From NCBI RefSeq assembly GCF_019511605.1, contig NZ_JAEUAV010000002.1, positions 434,001 through 498,000 of the forward strand: a stretch of 64,000 nucleotides of DNA, given 5' to 3'. The stretch's first letter is position 1; each line of letters begins with the position of its first letter. The notes beneath the pieces were generated by a model. The model ran no database searches. It was given only the letters and a program-made list of their open reading frames with translations, and had not been told where the DNA came from. Positions 1-8,738 of this stretch are shown here, piece by piece. Source of the DNA: Paraburkholderia phenoliruptrix. Lineage in GTDB: Bacteria > Pseudomonadota > Gammaproteobacteria > Burkholderiales > Burkholderiaceae. The position numbers and the translations under genes are program-made.

Positions 1-966
1 GAGCCCCCTCGGACGGCCTATGCTAGCTTGAGTGGCAAGGCCGCCGTCGCCGCCATAGGAGTCCTGCCCGTTGCCGGCAATGGTCGTGATGATGCCGGTT
101 TGCCTATTCACCTGGCGCACGCGGAAATTGAAGGTATCGCTGATCGCCAGGTTACCGGCGCAGTCGAATGCGATATGCGTGGGGAAGTTCAACAATGCGT
201 CGGTCGCCAGAATGCCATCTCCGTTGTAGCACGCCGAGCCGCCAACCTCCGGGCACGTGCCCCCCGCGCCGGCTACCTTGGTGACAACCCCTGTCCTTAC
301 GTCAAATCGCACGACACCTGCCGCAGCGGGATCAACCACGAACAGGTCGCCGTGCGTGTCGAAGGCCATGGTCACGATGTAGGTGTTGCCCAGGTCGACG
401 ACGGTCGAGATATTGCCTGTCTGATGGTCCACACGCCTGATGCGGCCGGCTGCCGAATCGGCAATGTACAGATCGCCTTCCCGGTTCACTGCGACATCGT
501 TTGCGTACATTGTTGCTTGCGTGGCCGGGCCGCCGTCACCGCGGTTGGGCACGTCGGGAGTACCCAGGCCAGCCACCGTGGTAATGACGCCGGTGTGCCG
601 ATCCACCCTGCGGACTACATGGGCGAAAGGTTCGGCAATGAATACGTTACCGGCCCTGTCAAGCGCCACCCCGGTCGGATAGTGGAGCATAGCCTGCGTT
701 GCAGGACCGCCGTCGCCGCTATAGCCTGCTTGCCCGGTGCCGGCAATGATGGTCACAGTCCCGTTGTCGTGGTCGATGCGCCGGACCACGCTATATGTTG
801 GTTCCGCTGTATAGATGTTTCCCCATCGGTCCACCGCGATGGCTTCGGCCTGGATGGCGGGCGCGTTCCCGCCGCCCGAACCAGGGCCGGCGAAGGTGCT
901 GATGATCTGCGCTGCGGCGGGCTGCACTGCCGCGATGAGCAGCAGCGCGTAAAGGGCCCGCAACAT
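1..966 (-). CDS. Secreted NHL-repeat beta-propeller protein (3' end outside window)
   Basis: Reading the minus strand from the ATG at 966 gives 322 open codons that run off the window start, so the C-terminus is missing. Residues 1-19 form a signal peptide (MLRALYALLLIAAVQPAAA), predicting export. The rest is a tandem series of NHL units of about 50 residues, each with an 'AVDRxGNIYxAE' strand, a 'VVRRVD' strand and a 'TGxITTVAGxGxxGYxGDGGPAT' loop. NHL propellers are binding or scaffold domains; no catalytic domain is visible. The gene lies downstream of, and on the same strand as, a TPS exoprotein, but a 421-bp gap argues for its own promoter. Family call is firm; function is unknown. Confidence 0.85.
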   Translation of the reverse strand, partial: MLRALYALLLIAAVQPAAAQIISTFAGPGSGGGNAPAIQAEAIAVDRWGNIYTAEPTYSVVRRIDHDNGTVTIIAGTGQAGYSGDGGPATQAMLHYPTGVALDRAGNVFIAEPFAHVVRRVDRHTGVITTVAGLGTPDVPNRGDGGPATQATMYANDVAVNREGDLYIADSAAGRIRRVDHQTGNISTVVDLGNTYIVTMAFDTHGDLFVVDPAAAGVVRFDVRTGVVTKVAGAGGTCPEVGGSACYNGDGILATDALLNFPTHIAFDCAGNLAISDTFNFRVRQVNRQTGIITTIAGNGQDSYGGDGGLATQASIGRPRGL

Positions 967-1387
967 GACAGCTATACTTGGACAGACTTGCGTTCCGTGC
1001 GACATACATCCTCCTCGTCGAGGTCACCGAATGGTCACGACTATGCAAAGTAAAAGTCGTTGTCGCGGAACGCAGGGTGTTGTGACCAGAGGAAAGCAAG
1101 CCCGAAAGCCTCCAAACCGCCCAACACTTAATCTTAGTAGTCCGTGGCGAAAAGCAAATAAATGTTTAGGCTCCTCCCTTGAGGACGGACACAATTTGCC
1201 GTGCTGTTGCGAAAAGAAATAGCCTTGAAGTGATGTTTAGCCAGACAGTGCCATTCACGCGATCTTGCGATGTGGACATATATGTGACCGCATCGCCATC
1301 CGCCACGCTCACGATCCCGAGTTGGCGACATCTCCGACGAACGCCGCCACTGAAGCGCCGGCAAGATCGCCCGTTGCGTCGGCCGTT
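967..1387. other. Intergenic region upstream of the NHL gene
   Basis: This 421-bp stretch separates the stop of the TPS exoprotein from the start of the NHL-repeat gene, both on the minus strand. It is less GC-rich than the flanks around 1100-1270. It should hold the promoter of the NHL gene. Short open frames here look like neither known proteins nor the local coding style. No hairpin with a U-tract was recognised. Confidence 0.5.
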
Positions 1388-3850
1388 TCAATGCTGCGTC
1401 TGCCATTGAAGCAGGGGATGCAGGGCACCATCTGGTATTACCCATACGCCGTTGGCTCCAAAATCGTAGGTCGGCCCGAAACTAGCTGGCTGGCTCATCT
1501 GGGCAGTGGTCAACCCGTTTGCCGCGGGAATCGGGGTGCCCGACAAGACGCCGATGTCAGTTCCTGTCGACTCAGCGTTCCAGAACACATCGCCTGCAAT
1601 GACGCCTCTGTTTGTATTGGCAATCCCGGCGGGCTGCGGGGAAAATCCGGCACGCGGGGTCAGTGCGCCAGTCGCAAATGACTGCGTAATCGTGCCCGCG
1701 TTGGTGAAGACGAGGCCGCCTCCATTCGAAAAGCAATGACCATCGCAGAAGTCCGGCTGGTAGCTGACCGGGCCCATTGCGTAGGACTGCGATATTAGAC
1801 CCGCGTTGCTACCGGCAAGTCCGCCTCCACCAAAGCCGTGACCGAATGAGTTGGCCTCGCCGGTTGCAAACGACTGCCTGATATTGCCGCTCGTTTGATT
1901 CACGCCGACCAGCGCACCAACGTAGCCCTGGCCGGAAACTGTCGCTTTGCTGGATGAGCGCGCTATGCTGCCGTCGTTCCAGCCAACAAGTCCGCCAACA
2001 TTTGTCCCGATGCCGTACACGAGTACGACTGACCCGCTCGTATGGGTATTGACGAGACTGCCGCGGTTCACACCCGCAAGCATACCCGCGTCGCCTACGA
2101 GATACTGGCCGGTGACGCCGTCCACTGTCAGATTGCGCACCACGCCGGCTGTACCGATGTCCCCGAACAGCCCTAGCGACATCTCAGGGCCCATAGCGCC
2201 GCCGTTCCCGGGCCCGACCACGACTGCATACGGATCGAGGATCCAGAGTGACGTAATTTTGTGTCCCATGCCGTCGAACTGGCCAGCGAACGGAGTCGCT
2301 CCATCGCCGATCGGTCGAAAAGCTACAGCAGTTGGCACCCCGGGCCATGTCGCGCCTGCGTCTATGTCCTTACCGAGCGCGTAGGTTCCCGCCACGTCAA
2401 GCGACACGTTCTGCAGATCAGTCAGCGTATTGACCAGCTTGTAGCCGGTGACCTGTGTCAGTAGCCCGCTGTATGGCGCGGCGCTCCATGCATTGTTGGT
2501 GGAGACGATGCCCTGGCTATAAGTGCCATTCATGTCGTAGAGCACACTGACGGTGCCCGTGCTTTTCGACCAGTCGATGGTGCCGTTATTGATGACACTG
2601 CCGCTGTTATCGATGCTTGCTGCGTCGGCACGCAACGTGAGATTGCCCGCACCGTTGTTTGCGACGGTCGCGCCCGTGGTCAGAGAGACGCTGTGATACG
2701 CGGCAAGCGTGAGCGAGGCCGAGCCGCTCCAGCGAAGGCTCGAAGCGACGCGCAGATCGCCTGTTGCGCCATTGGCGCCGGTCGTCGTGACCTCGATCGA
2801 GGTGCCTCCGCTCAGGCTGCGCTGCAGCGCGTGTGCGGCGGCGTCATTGATGATGAAAGTGGGGGTCGACAGGTACCACTGCCTTGCGTGAACCGCTGCG
2901 TGTTTGCCGAACCCCAGTTGCGCCGCTTGTGTATCGACGGCTCCGCCGTTGCCGCTTCCGTCGCTTGCGGCGATCCTGCCGTACTGCGCGACCCGCCCGC
3001 CGTCGGCGACGAGCCACACGTGACCGTCCCGATTCGCGGTGCCCGTCGCACGTATGCGTGTTCCGCCGCCGGCTAGCGCGTAGACGTTGCCATCGGCGGC
3101 CTGCAGGCTGATCTGCGCGGCCTCGATCCGGCCTCTGTTGACAGCGGTGCCCTGACTGCCCGTTTGCACGAATACCTGCCTGCTGTCGTTCGAGTCCTGC
3201 AACAGGATATTCTCGCCGGCGGCCAGTTCGGCGGTGCCGTTCGGCGCTGACACCTCGCCCGCGTTGATGACCGCGCGTCGGGCGATCAGGAACACGTCGC
3301 CGCCGCTCGAACTGATCCTGCCGAGGTTGATCACGTTTGCATTCGAGTCGCCCGATAGCGTGAGTGCGTTACCGCCCTGCATGAACGCGCAGTTGCAGAT
3401 ATCGAGCGTGGACGCGACGAATCGGCCACCCGTACTGATCACGCCCGCTGGCCCCACGACGATGCCTTGCGGATTGATTACATACAGGCTGCCCGTTGCA
3501 GTCAGCTTGCCGAGAATCGCCGACGGCGAACCACCGATCACCCGGTTCAGCGTCGTGCCCGCGCCGTTGTCGAACGTCACGCTGTTGTTCCTGCCGATCG
3601 AAAAGCTGTTCCACTCGATGACGCCGCGGGTCGAGCCCGGCTGCGTGATCACGACGGCGTTGCCCCGGCTTGTTATCGCGCCCGTGCCTGCCACATAAGT
3701 GCCGCCTTGTGGCAAGGGCCCCGCAGCGAGCGCCGCATGCGTAAAGCAGAGCCCCGTGAGCGAAAGGCCGATGGCGAGCCAGAGAGCCCCATTTGGGTGC
3801 CGACGGTGAAGTGCGCGTCGCGCCGGGCGGGCGAGTGCTGGAAGTGTCAT
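1388..3850 (-). CDS. Filamentous-haemagglutinin-type TPS exoprotein with GLUG repeats (820 aa)
   Basis: Compact TpsA-like surface protein. A long signal region (residues 1-43, ending near THAALA) precedes a TPS/haemagglutination domain (about 45-215) with hallmark motifs: 'ITQPGSTRGVIEWNSFSIG', 'NRVIGGSPSAILG', 'VINPQGIVVGP' and 'STGGRFVAST'. A beta-helical middle follows, then GLUG-like repeats from about residue 570 ('VGGLVGWN', 'VGALVGVN', 'GGGLAGSN'). Two cysteines spaced C-x3-C lie about 110 residues before the end. The ATG at 3850 follows a purine-rich GGGGGAT ribosome site. TpsA proteins cross the outer membrane through a TpsB pore, and no TpsB gene is in this window. The protein is clearly paralogous to the one at 60300-62744, including the C-terminal 'AANGLTTAQM' region. 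It is short for a TpsA; ligand unknown. Confidence 0.88.
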   Translation of the reverse strand: MTLPALARPARRALHRRHPNGALWLAIGLSLTGLCFTHAALAAGPLPQGGTYVAGTGAITSRGNAVVITQPGSTRGVIEWNSFSIGRNNSVTFDNGAGTTLNRVIGGSPSAILGKLTATGSLYVINPQGIVVGPAGVISTGGRFVASTLDICNCAFMQGGNALTLSGDSNANVINLGRISSSGGDVFLIARRAVINAGEVSAPNGTAELAAGENILLQDSNDSRQVFVQTGSQGTAVNRGRIEAAQISLQAADGNVYALAGGGTRIRATGTANRDGHVWLVADGGRVAQYGRIAASDGSGNGGAVDTQAAQLGFGKHAAVHARQWYLSTPTFIINDAAAHALQRSLSGGTSIEVTTTGANGATGDLRVASSLRWSGSASLTLAAYHSVSLTTGATVANNGAGNLTLRADAASIDNSGSVINNGTIDWSKSTGTVSVLYDMNGTYSQGIVSTNNAWSAAPYSGLLTQVTGYKLVNTLTDLQNVSLDVAGTYALGKDIDAGATWPGVPTAVAFRPIGDGATPFAGQFDGMGHKITSLWILDPYAVVVGPGNGGAMGPEMSLGLFGDIGTAGVVRNLTVDGVTGQYLVGDAGMLAGVNRGSLVNTHTSGSVVLVYGIGTNVGGLVGWNDGSIARSSSKATVSGQGYVGALVGVNQTSGNIRQSFATGEANSFGHGFGGGGLAGSNAGLISQSYAMGPVSYQPDFCDGHCFSNGGGLVFTNAGTITQSFATGALTPRAGFSPQPAGIANTNRGVIAGDVFWNAESTGTDIGVLSGTPIPAANGLTTAQMSQPASFGPTYDFGANGVWVIPDGALHPLLQWQTQH

Positions 3851-4344
3851 ACATCCCCCGTTCCGCGCACGCGCGGAATGGCTGCCCGCGACCCGCAGAG
3901 CCGACCGGAAGCGCGTTAGTCGCAGCGTCTGAAGAATAGAACTTCAGGTCGCGGACGCATGCCGATTCCTCTGCGTTTTCCGCCTTCCTGTCGGGCCTTT
4001 AGCTTTTTTGTGTGGCGGCATGCAGGGACGTGCCGATGTTTCGCTTGTCAGTTCATGAGTTTCGGACAGCGGAGAGGGCGATGGCAGATGACGGGATCGC
4101 CGACGGCGACTTAGGCGCATTCCGGCCCGCAAAAGCTGACTCGGCTGACTGAGCGGTTCTGAGAAGGTCATCTGACTGAAGCGGGCCGGGTTTAGCTAGC
4201 TTGGGGCGCGACGGCGCGGGGATAACGGATGCGAAACGCACCGGGGTATATCCGGCCATGAAGAGTCATTCGACGCACGGAGCAGAATCGGCGACAATCG
4301 GTCGGCCAACGCTAGCTGACGTTCAACCGAACGGGATCAATCCG
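3851..4344. other. Intergenic region between divergent TPS and VOC genes
   Basis: 494 bp between divergently transcribed genes, so both promoters should be here. An open frame extends the VOC gene upstream to 4201, but residues before the ATG at 4345 do not resemble the family. No operator or RNA gene was recognised. Confidence 0.5.
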
Positions 4345-4725
4345 ATGACTGAGCCACTCACCGATATCACATCGTTTTCGTTCGTACTCGCGGTGCCTGA
4401 TCTCGTATCCAGCGCCTCATACTTTCGCGACGCCCTCGGCTTTCGCCTTGAGTGGCCGGAAGGTACGGGTTGGCAACTCGCTACCAGGGGCGCCGTGCGG
4501 ATCATGCTGGGCCATTGCCCCGACGCAATCGCACCATCCGCGACCGGTGACCATAGCTATTTCGGCTACCTGAAAGTAACGAATGCCGACGCACTTCACG
4601 AAGAACTGGTTAGTCGCGGCGCAATCATTCTGCAGCCTCCGGTCGATAGGCCACACGGCATGCGCGAATTTCTCGTAGGGACACCGGACGGGCATCGAAT
4701 GATGGTTGGCCAGGATCTGTCGTGA
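4345..4725 (+). CDS. VOC (glyoxalase/bleomycin-resistance fold) family protein
   Basis: A 126-residue single-domain VOC protein. The opening 'FVLAVPDLVSSASYFRDALGF' region is the canonical first beta-alpha-beta unit, and the later 'GYLKVTNADALHEELVSRGA' and 'REFLVGTPDGHRMMVGQ' segments form the second. VOC proteins bind a divalent metal with His/Glu residues and act as lyases, dioxygenases or drug-binding proteins; the substrate cannot be read from sequence. The ATG at 4345 is chosen because the family fold begins right after it; a longer frame opens at 4201. It stands alone, divergent from the TPS gene and convergent with the truncated epoxide hydrolase. Confidence 0.75.
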   Translation: MTEPLTDITSFSFVLAVPDLVSSASYFRDALGFRLEWPEGTGWQLATRGAVRIMLGHCPDAIAPSATGDHSYFGYLKVTNADALHEELVSRGAIILQPPVDRPHGMREFLVGTPDGHRMMVGQDLS

Positions 4726-5162
4726 CAAGGTGCGCTTAGTTGGACAGGCAAGCGTGCAGCGACGCCAATCAGGAAGCAGGCACGCGAAGGTGGATGTCAG
4801 CGAGAGGCGGTTTGGGCTCGAATCATGCCGATTGTATTAAGCGTGCCTGAGATGGTCGTCGCGTACGGTCGGGGGCAGGGTGCGGCCATGAATGGTCACT
4901 CGACAGTACCGGATGGATGGTTGACGATTGGATTCTTGCCGCTGCCTTCTTGCTAATCTGCGTTCTTTCTGTGATTTCTCTTTCCGATCCACGCGTTGGA
5001 GCCGCCAGGGCGGTGATCTGTGGAGCGCGCCATGCGCTTTACGGACTGGGTTGAGGAAGACGATCTCTGAGGAGCCGTATGCATGAGCCGTGCTGAACAG
5101 GCACCGAACAATGACACGCCTTTGTGGATGAGCGTCGCGTTCAACGAAAGAGGCGTCAAGCG
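4726..5162. other. Gap abutting the broken epoxide hydrolase end
   Basis: 437 bp with no recognisable gene. Immediately beyond the stop of the epoxide hydrolase the same minus-strand frame stays open for 68 more codons, but these do not resemble an alpha/beta hydrolase C-terminus. This is what a deletion or insertion junction near 5162 would leave. A GAGGAGCCGTATGC stretch near 5069 recalled group II intron sequence, but no reverse transcriptase or intron domain could be traced. Confidence 0.45.
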
Positions 5163-6128
5163 CTAGCCCTCAAGCGGCTCGGCGACATAGATCCAGGTGG
5201 ACGGGCCGAAATTGTCCGTGATGAGGTAAAGCATGATCTCTGTCAGAAGCCGGTCCATTGATATTGCATCGCTGAACGGGCGCTGCGACAAGTCTGACCA
5301 TGCGTGAAATGCTTCCGCAATCCAGGCAGCGACTCCAACCGGGCTATCGAACATCGAATATGCCAGCTTCAGTGGCTTCGTTGCCTGGATGCGCGCGTAG
5401 GCACTCTTATTCTTCCACAGCTCGGCCTCGCGTGCGGCGAACGAGCGTTCCGTCGGTCCGGGAGCCGCGCCCACCGAACCGCTGCGAGGGGCGGCGCCAT
5501 GATGACGAACACTGAGCATGGTGAGGTGGATCCCGCGGATACTCGCGGGATGATGTAACCCAAGCATCTCCGCGACGGCGCTACCCCAGTCTCCGCCGTG
5601 TACCAGGTACTCGTCGTAGCCGAGCATATCCGTCATCAACTGATTGAAAATGGACGCGATGCGCCGGGGGCCGACGGGCGCCACCGGTGGCGGCGAGAAG
5701 CCGAATCCAGGCAGGGAGGGTATGACGACGCTGAATGCGTCGTCACGGTGGCCGCCGAAGCGTTCCGGGTGGGCAAGCGGCTCGATCAGGTGCAGGTAGC
5801 TGGCGAACGAATAGGGCCAGCCATGAACGAGCAGGAGCGGGCGCGGGCACGCGCCGGATCCGCGCTCATGTATGACGTGTATTTCCTGATCGCCGATCTT
5901 CGCCAGGCAATGTTCGACTGTGTTGATGTTTCGCTCTGCCTCCCGCCATTGGTAGTCGGTCAGCCAGTAATTGCACAACGTGCGCATCCAGGCAGCCGGT
6001 GGTCCATACCGCCAGTCGGCGGCCTCATACGGTTCAGGGAAGTGATTCCACCGGAAAGACTTGATGCGTTCGCCGATGCGCGCAAGGTCTTCATCCGGAA
6101 TGTTCACACGGAACGGAATTAGCGACAT
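5163..6128 (-). pseudogene. Epoxide hydrolase (EHN family), C-terminally truncated
   Basis: The 321-residue product starts with an EHN domain ('FRVNIPDEDLARIGERI', 'NHFPEP'), then an alpha/beta-hydrolase core with the HGWP oxyanion motif at 102-105 and the nucleophile Asp180 in 'GGDWG'. Members of this family usually run about 370-400 residues and place the charge-relay acid and catalytic His in the last 60 or so. Here the protein stops at '...WIYVAEPLEG', so both should be absent and the enzyme is probably inactive. The ATG at 6128 is preferred over the upstream start at 6185 because a GGAGAAG site precedes it and the domain begins at once. Alternative: a functional short variant, which is unlikely. 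Confidence 0.72.
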
Positions 6129-6476
6129 GATGGCTTCTCCACGAGCACGGTGCTTGATCATGGCCCGATGAGAAGCATCTGTCATGACGGAACTCCGTCA
6201 TCTTGTGTTCGTCACCGTTTTCGAACGTCGTCGCTGTGCTGCGACGGTCATAAAGGCGCTGCGCTGGATGCTCACGCGCGATGCCCCTTGCTGCTGAATC
6301 CGTCGCCCTCCTGGCACACGTATTCGTGGATGCGCGAATTCTCGCGCCACATCGGGAACTGCCGACCCCGATTCACTTTTGTTATCAACCTCTCCAATTC
6401 TCGGATTGTTGCCGCATCGGCGCGCCCGTATATTGCGTGAAACGCGGACACGACAACACCAACGCTGGAGACGCAA
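6129..6476. promoter_or_regulatory. Divergent promoter region of the rhamnose operon
   Basis: 348 bp between the broken epoxide hydrolase and the first rhamnose gene. The segment 6375-6440 is AT-richer than its surroundings, as expected of a promoter. It contains CGGATTG at 6402-6408, about 70 bases before the SDR start; the same heptamer is in the dyad beside the LysR gene at 11804-11810. That match suggests a shared regulator site but is short enough to be chance. Confidence 0.4.
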
Positions 6477-7229
6477 ATGAACCGGATCGACCTTGAAGGA
6501 CGCGTGGTGGCCATTACCGGCGGCGCGCGCGGGATCGGCTATGCAGTGGCGCAACGGGCGCTGGACTCGGGCGCCTCGGTCGCGCTCTGGGACATCGACG
6601 CCGAGCGCCTTGCGCGCAGTCAGCGCGAGTTGAGCGAACGCGGCAAGGTGACGGCGGTCACCGTCGAACTCACGCAGGAAGCGGCGGTTGAGCAAGCCGT
6701 CGCGCAGACCGTCCGCGAGCACGGCGCGATCGACGTGCTTATCAACTGCGCGGGCATTACCGGCGGCAACGGCACGACCTGGGAACTCGAGCCCGACGTG
6801 TGGCGCCGCGTGATCGACGTGAATCTGATCGGCCCGTATCTCACCTGCCGAGCGGTCGTGCCGCAAATGCTGAAGCAGGGCTATGGGCGCATCGTCAATA
6901 TCGCGTCCGTTGCTGGGAAGGAGGGCAACCCGAACGCGTCGCACTACAGCGCTTCGAAGGCGGGGCTCATCGGCCTGACCAAATCGCTCGGCAAGGAACT
7001 CGCGACGAAAAACATCCTTGTCAACGCGGTGACGCCCGCGGCCGCAAAGACTGAGATTTTCGACTCGATGTCGCAACAGCACATCGACTACATGCTCTCG
7101 AAGATTCCGATGAACCGCTTCCTGTTGCCGGAAGAAGCGGCGTCGCTGATTCTCTGGCTCGCCTCTGAAGACTGTGCATTCAGTACTGGTTCGGTGTTCG
7201 ACCTGTCGGGCGGACGCGCGACTTACTGA
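6477..7229 (+). CDS. SDR dehydrogenase, probable 2-keto-3-deoxy-L-rhamnonate 4-dehydrogenase
   Basis: A 250-residue classical SDR: dinucleotide motif 'GGARGIG', structural 'NCAG', and catalytic Ser/Tyr/Lys in 'NIASVAGKEGNPNASHYSASK'. In the non-phosphorylative L-rhamnose route known from Sphingomonas and related bacteria, an SDR oxidises 2-keto-3-deoxy-L-rhamnonate at C4 to the 2,4-diketo compound. The other SDR of the locus matches L-rhamnose 1-dehydrogenase better, so this one is assigned the second oxidation. It is the first gene of a co-directional block with an MFS carrier and L-rhamnonate dehydratase. Family call is certain; substrate is inferred from context. Confidence 0.78.
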   Translation: MNRIDLEGRVVAITGGARGIGYAVAQRALDSGASVALWDIDAERLARSQRELSERGKVTAVTVELTQEAAVEQAVAQTVREHGAIDVLINCAGITGGNGTTWELEPDVWRRVIDVNLIGPYLTCRAVVPQMLKQGYGRIVNIASVAGKEGNPNASHYSASKAGLIGLTKSLGKELATKNILVNAVTPAAAKTEIFDSMSQQHIDYMLSKIPMNRFLLPEEAASLILWLASEDCAFSTGSVFDLSGGRATY

Positions 7230-7361
7230 GCATGCCGCGCGCGGCGGCGCGCCGACCGACGACCCTGCGCGTCAGTTCATGCCGACCCGCGCTGCCGAAA
7301 GCGCAAGCCGTACCAAACCAAAAAGCGCAGCCGCACAGGCGAGCTGCGCGAAGGAGACGAC

Positions 7362-8690
7362 ATGGACCCCCATGCGAGCGCTTCTCTCGAAGCAATCAAC
7401 AGCAAGGTCATGCGCCGGCTGTTGCCGTTCCTGTTATTGATGTACGTGCTGGCGTTTCTGGACCGTGCGAACATCGGCTTCGCGCAGAAGGCGCTGCAGC
7501 ACGACACCGGTCTGTCGAACGCCGCGTTCGCGTTCGGCGCGGGCGTGTTCTTCGTCGGCTATGCACTGTTCGAAGTGCCAAGCAATCTGCTGCTGCATCG
7601 TGTCGGCGCGCGAGCATGGATGTGCCGCATCATGGTGACGTGGGGTCTGGTATCGGCGGCAATGAGTCTTGCGCATACCGCTGCCGCGTTCTATAGCCTG
7701 CGGTTTTTGCTCGGCGTCGCCGAGGCGGGATTCTTCCCCGGCGTCATTTATTACCTCACGCACTGGTTTCCGCAACGTGCGCGTGCGCGGGCAGTCGGCG
7801 TGTTCTATTTCGGTGCGCCGCTGGCTTTCATTTTCGGCAGTCCGCTATCGGGCTCGCTGCTCGAACTGCATGGCGCACTCGGCCTCGCGGGCTGGCAGTG
7901 GCTGTTTCTTGTCGAAGGCATCCTGGCATCGCTCGTCGGCGTGTGGGCATTCTGGTATCTCGACAATCGTCCGGAAGATGCTCGCTGGCTCGACGCGCAA
8001 GAGCGCATGAGCTTGCGCGCGGCTCTCGATGAAGACGCGCGCGCTGCCTCCGCGCACGGGCCGCATCGCATTCTTGCCGCGCTGGTGGACCCGCGTGTGT
8101 TGCTGCTCTCGCTCATCTATTTGCTGATCCAGATGAGCGTGTACGGCGTGATTTTCTATCTGCCGCAACAGGTCGCCGCGTTGCTCGGTACGACGGTCGG
8201 CTTTCATGTCGGCCTGGTCGCTGCATTGCCGTGGCTGTGCGCGCTCGCCGTAACCTGGTACGTGCCTCGCCGCGCGGATCGCACGGGTGGCCACCGCCGC
8301 TGGGCGTTCGCATTGCTCGTGGTGGCCGGTCTTGGCATTGGCGTGTCGGGGCTCGCTCATAACCCGGCCATCGGTCTTGTTGCGCTGTGTTGCACGGCAA
8401 GCGGTTTCATTGCCGCACAACCGCTTTTCTGGACCTTCCCGACGCGCTTGCTGACCGGCGCGGCGGCCGCCGGTGGCATTGCGCTCATCAACTCGCTTGG
8501 CAGCCTGGGTGGCTTTATCGCGCCCAGCTTGCGGACCGCCGCGGAGCGCGTGTTTGCATCCACATCGGCGGGACTGGTGGTGCTCGGCTGCTCCAGTCTG
8601 CTTGCTGCGTTGCTGATCGGCACGCTGTTGCGGCGCGACGGCGCAGAGGCGCCCGGTGCAGTTCACGACTTGCTGCATCGCGCCCGCTAG
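7362..8690 (+). CDS. MFS transporter, anion:cation symporter type (probable sugar acid or rhamnose carrier)
   Basis: A 442-residue inner-membrane carrier with 12 predicted helices. The N-terminus 'RRLLPFLLLMYVLAFLDRANIGFAQ' is typical of the ACS branch of MFS transporters (tartrate, galactonate and hexuronate carriers), as is the 'RFLLGVAEAGFFPGVIYYL' motif in helix 4. The start is well set by GAAGGAGAC before the ATG. It sits between the SDR and the L-rhamnonate dehydratase, so L-rhamnonate or a related acid is a plausible substrate. The locus also has a full ABC sugar importer, so the two carriers probably handle different molecules. Confidence 0.8.
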   Translation: MDPHASASLEAINSKVMRRLLPFLLLMYVLAFLDRANIGFAQKALQHDTGLSNAAFAFGAGVFFVGYALFEVPSNLLLHRVGARAWMCRIMVTWGLVSAAMSLAHTAAAFYSLRFLLGVAEAGFFPGVIYYLTHWFPQRARARAVGVFYFGAPLAFIFGSPLSGSLLELHGALGLAGWQWLFLVEGILASLVGVWAFWYLDNRPEDARWLDAQERMSLRAALDEDARAASAHGPHRILAALVDPRVLLLSLIYLLIQMSVYGVIFYLPQQVAALLGTTVGFHVGLVAALPWLCALAVTWYVPRRADRTGGHRRWAFALLVVAGLGIGVSGLAHNPAIGLVALCCTASGFIAAQPLFWTFPTRLLTGAAAAGGIALINSLGSLGGFIAPSLRTAAERVFASTSAGLVVLGCSSLLAALLIGTLLRRDGAEAPGAVHDLLHRAR

Positions 8691-8738
8691 GCGCGTGTCA
8701 GGCGACACGTTCGACGTCAATCACGGAGCCTCTCTCTC

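Noticed and set aside
28-1053. Long plus-strand open frame of 341 codons
   Set aside because: Antisense to the NHL-repeat gene, whose minus-strand translation gives a signal peptide and clear repeats; the plus frame has no family features.
5060-5165. Possible group II intron fragment (GAGGAGCCGTATGC)
   Set aside because: Only a short remembered motif; no domain V hairpin, reverse transcriptase or target junction could be shown.
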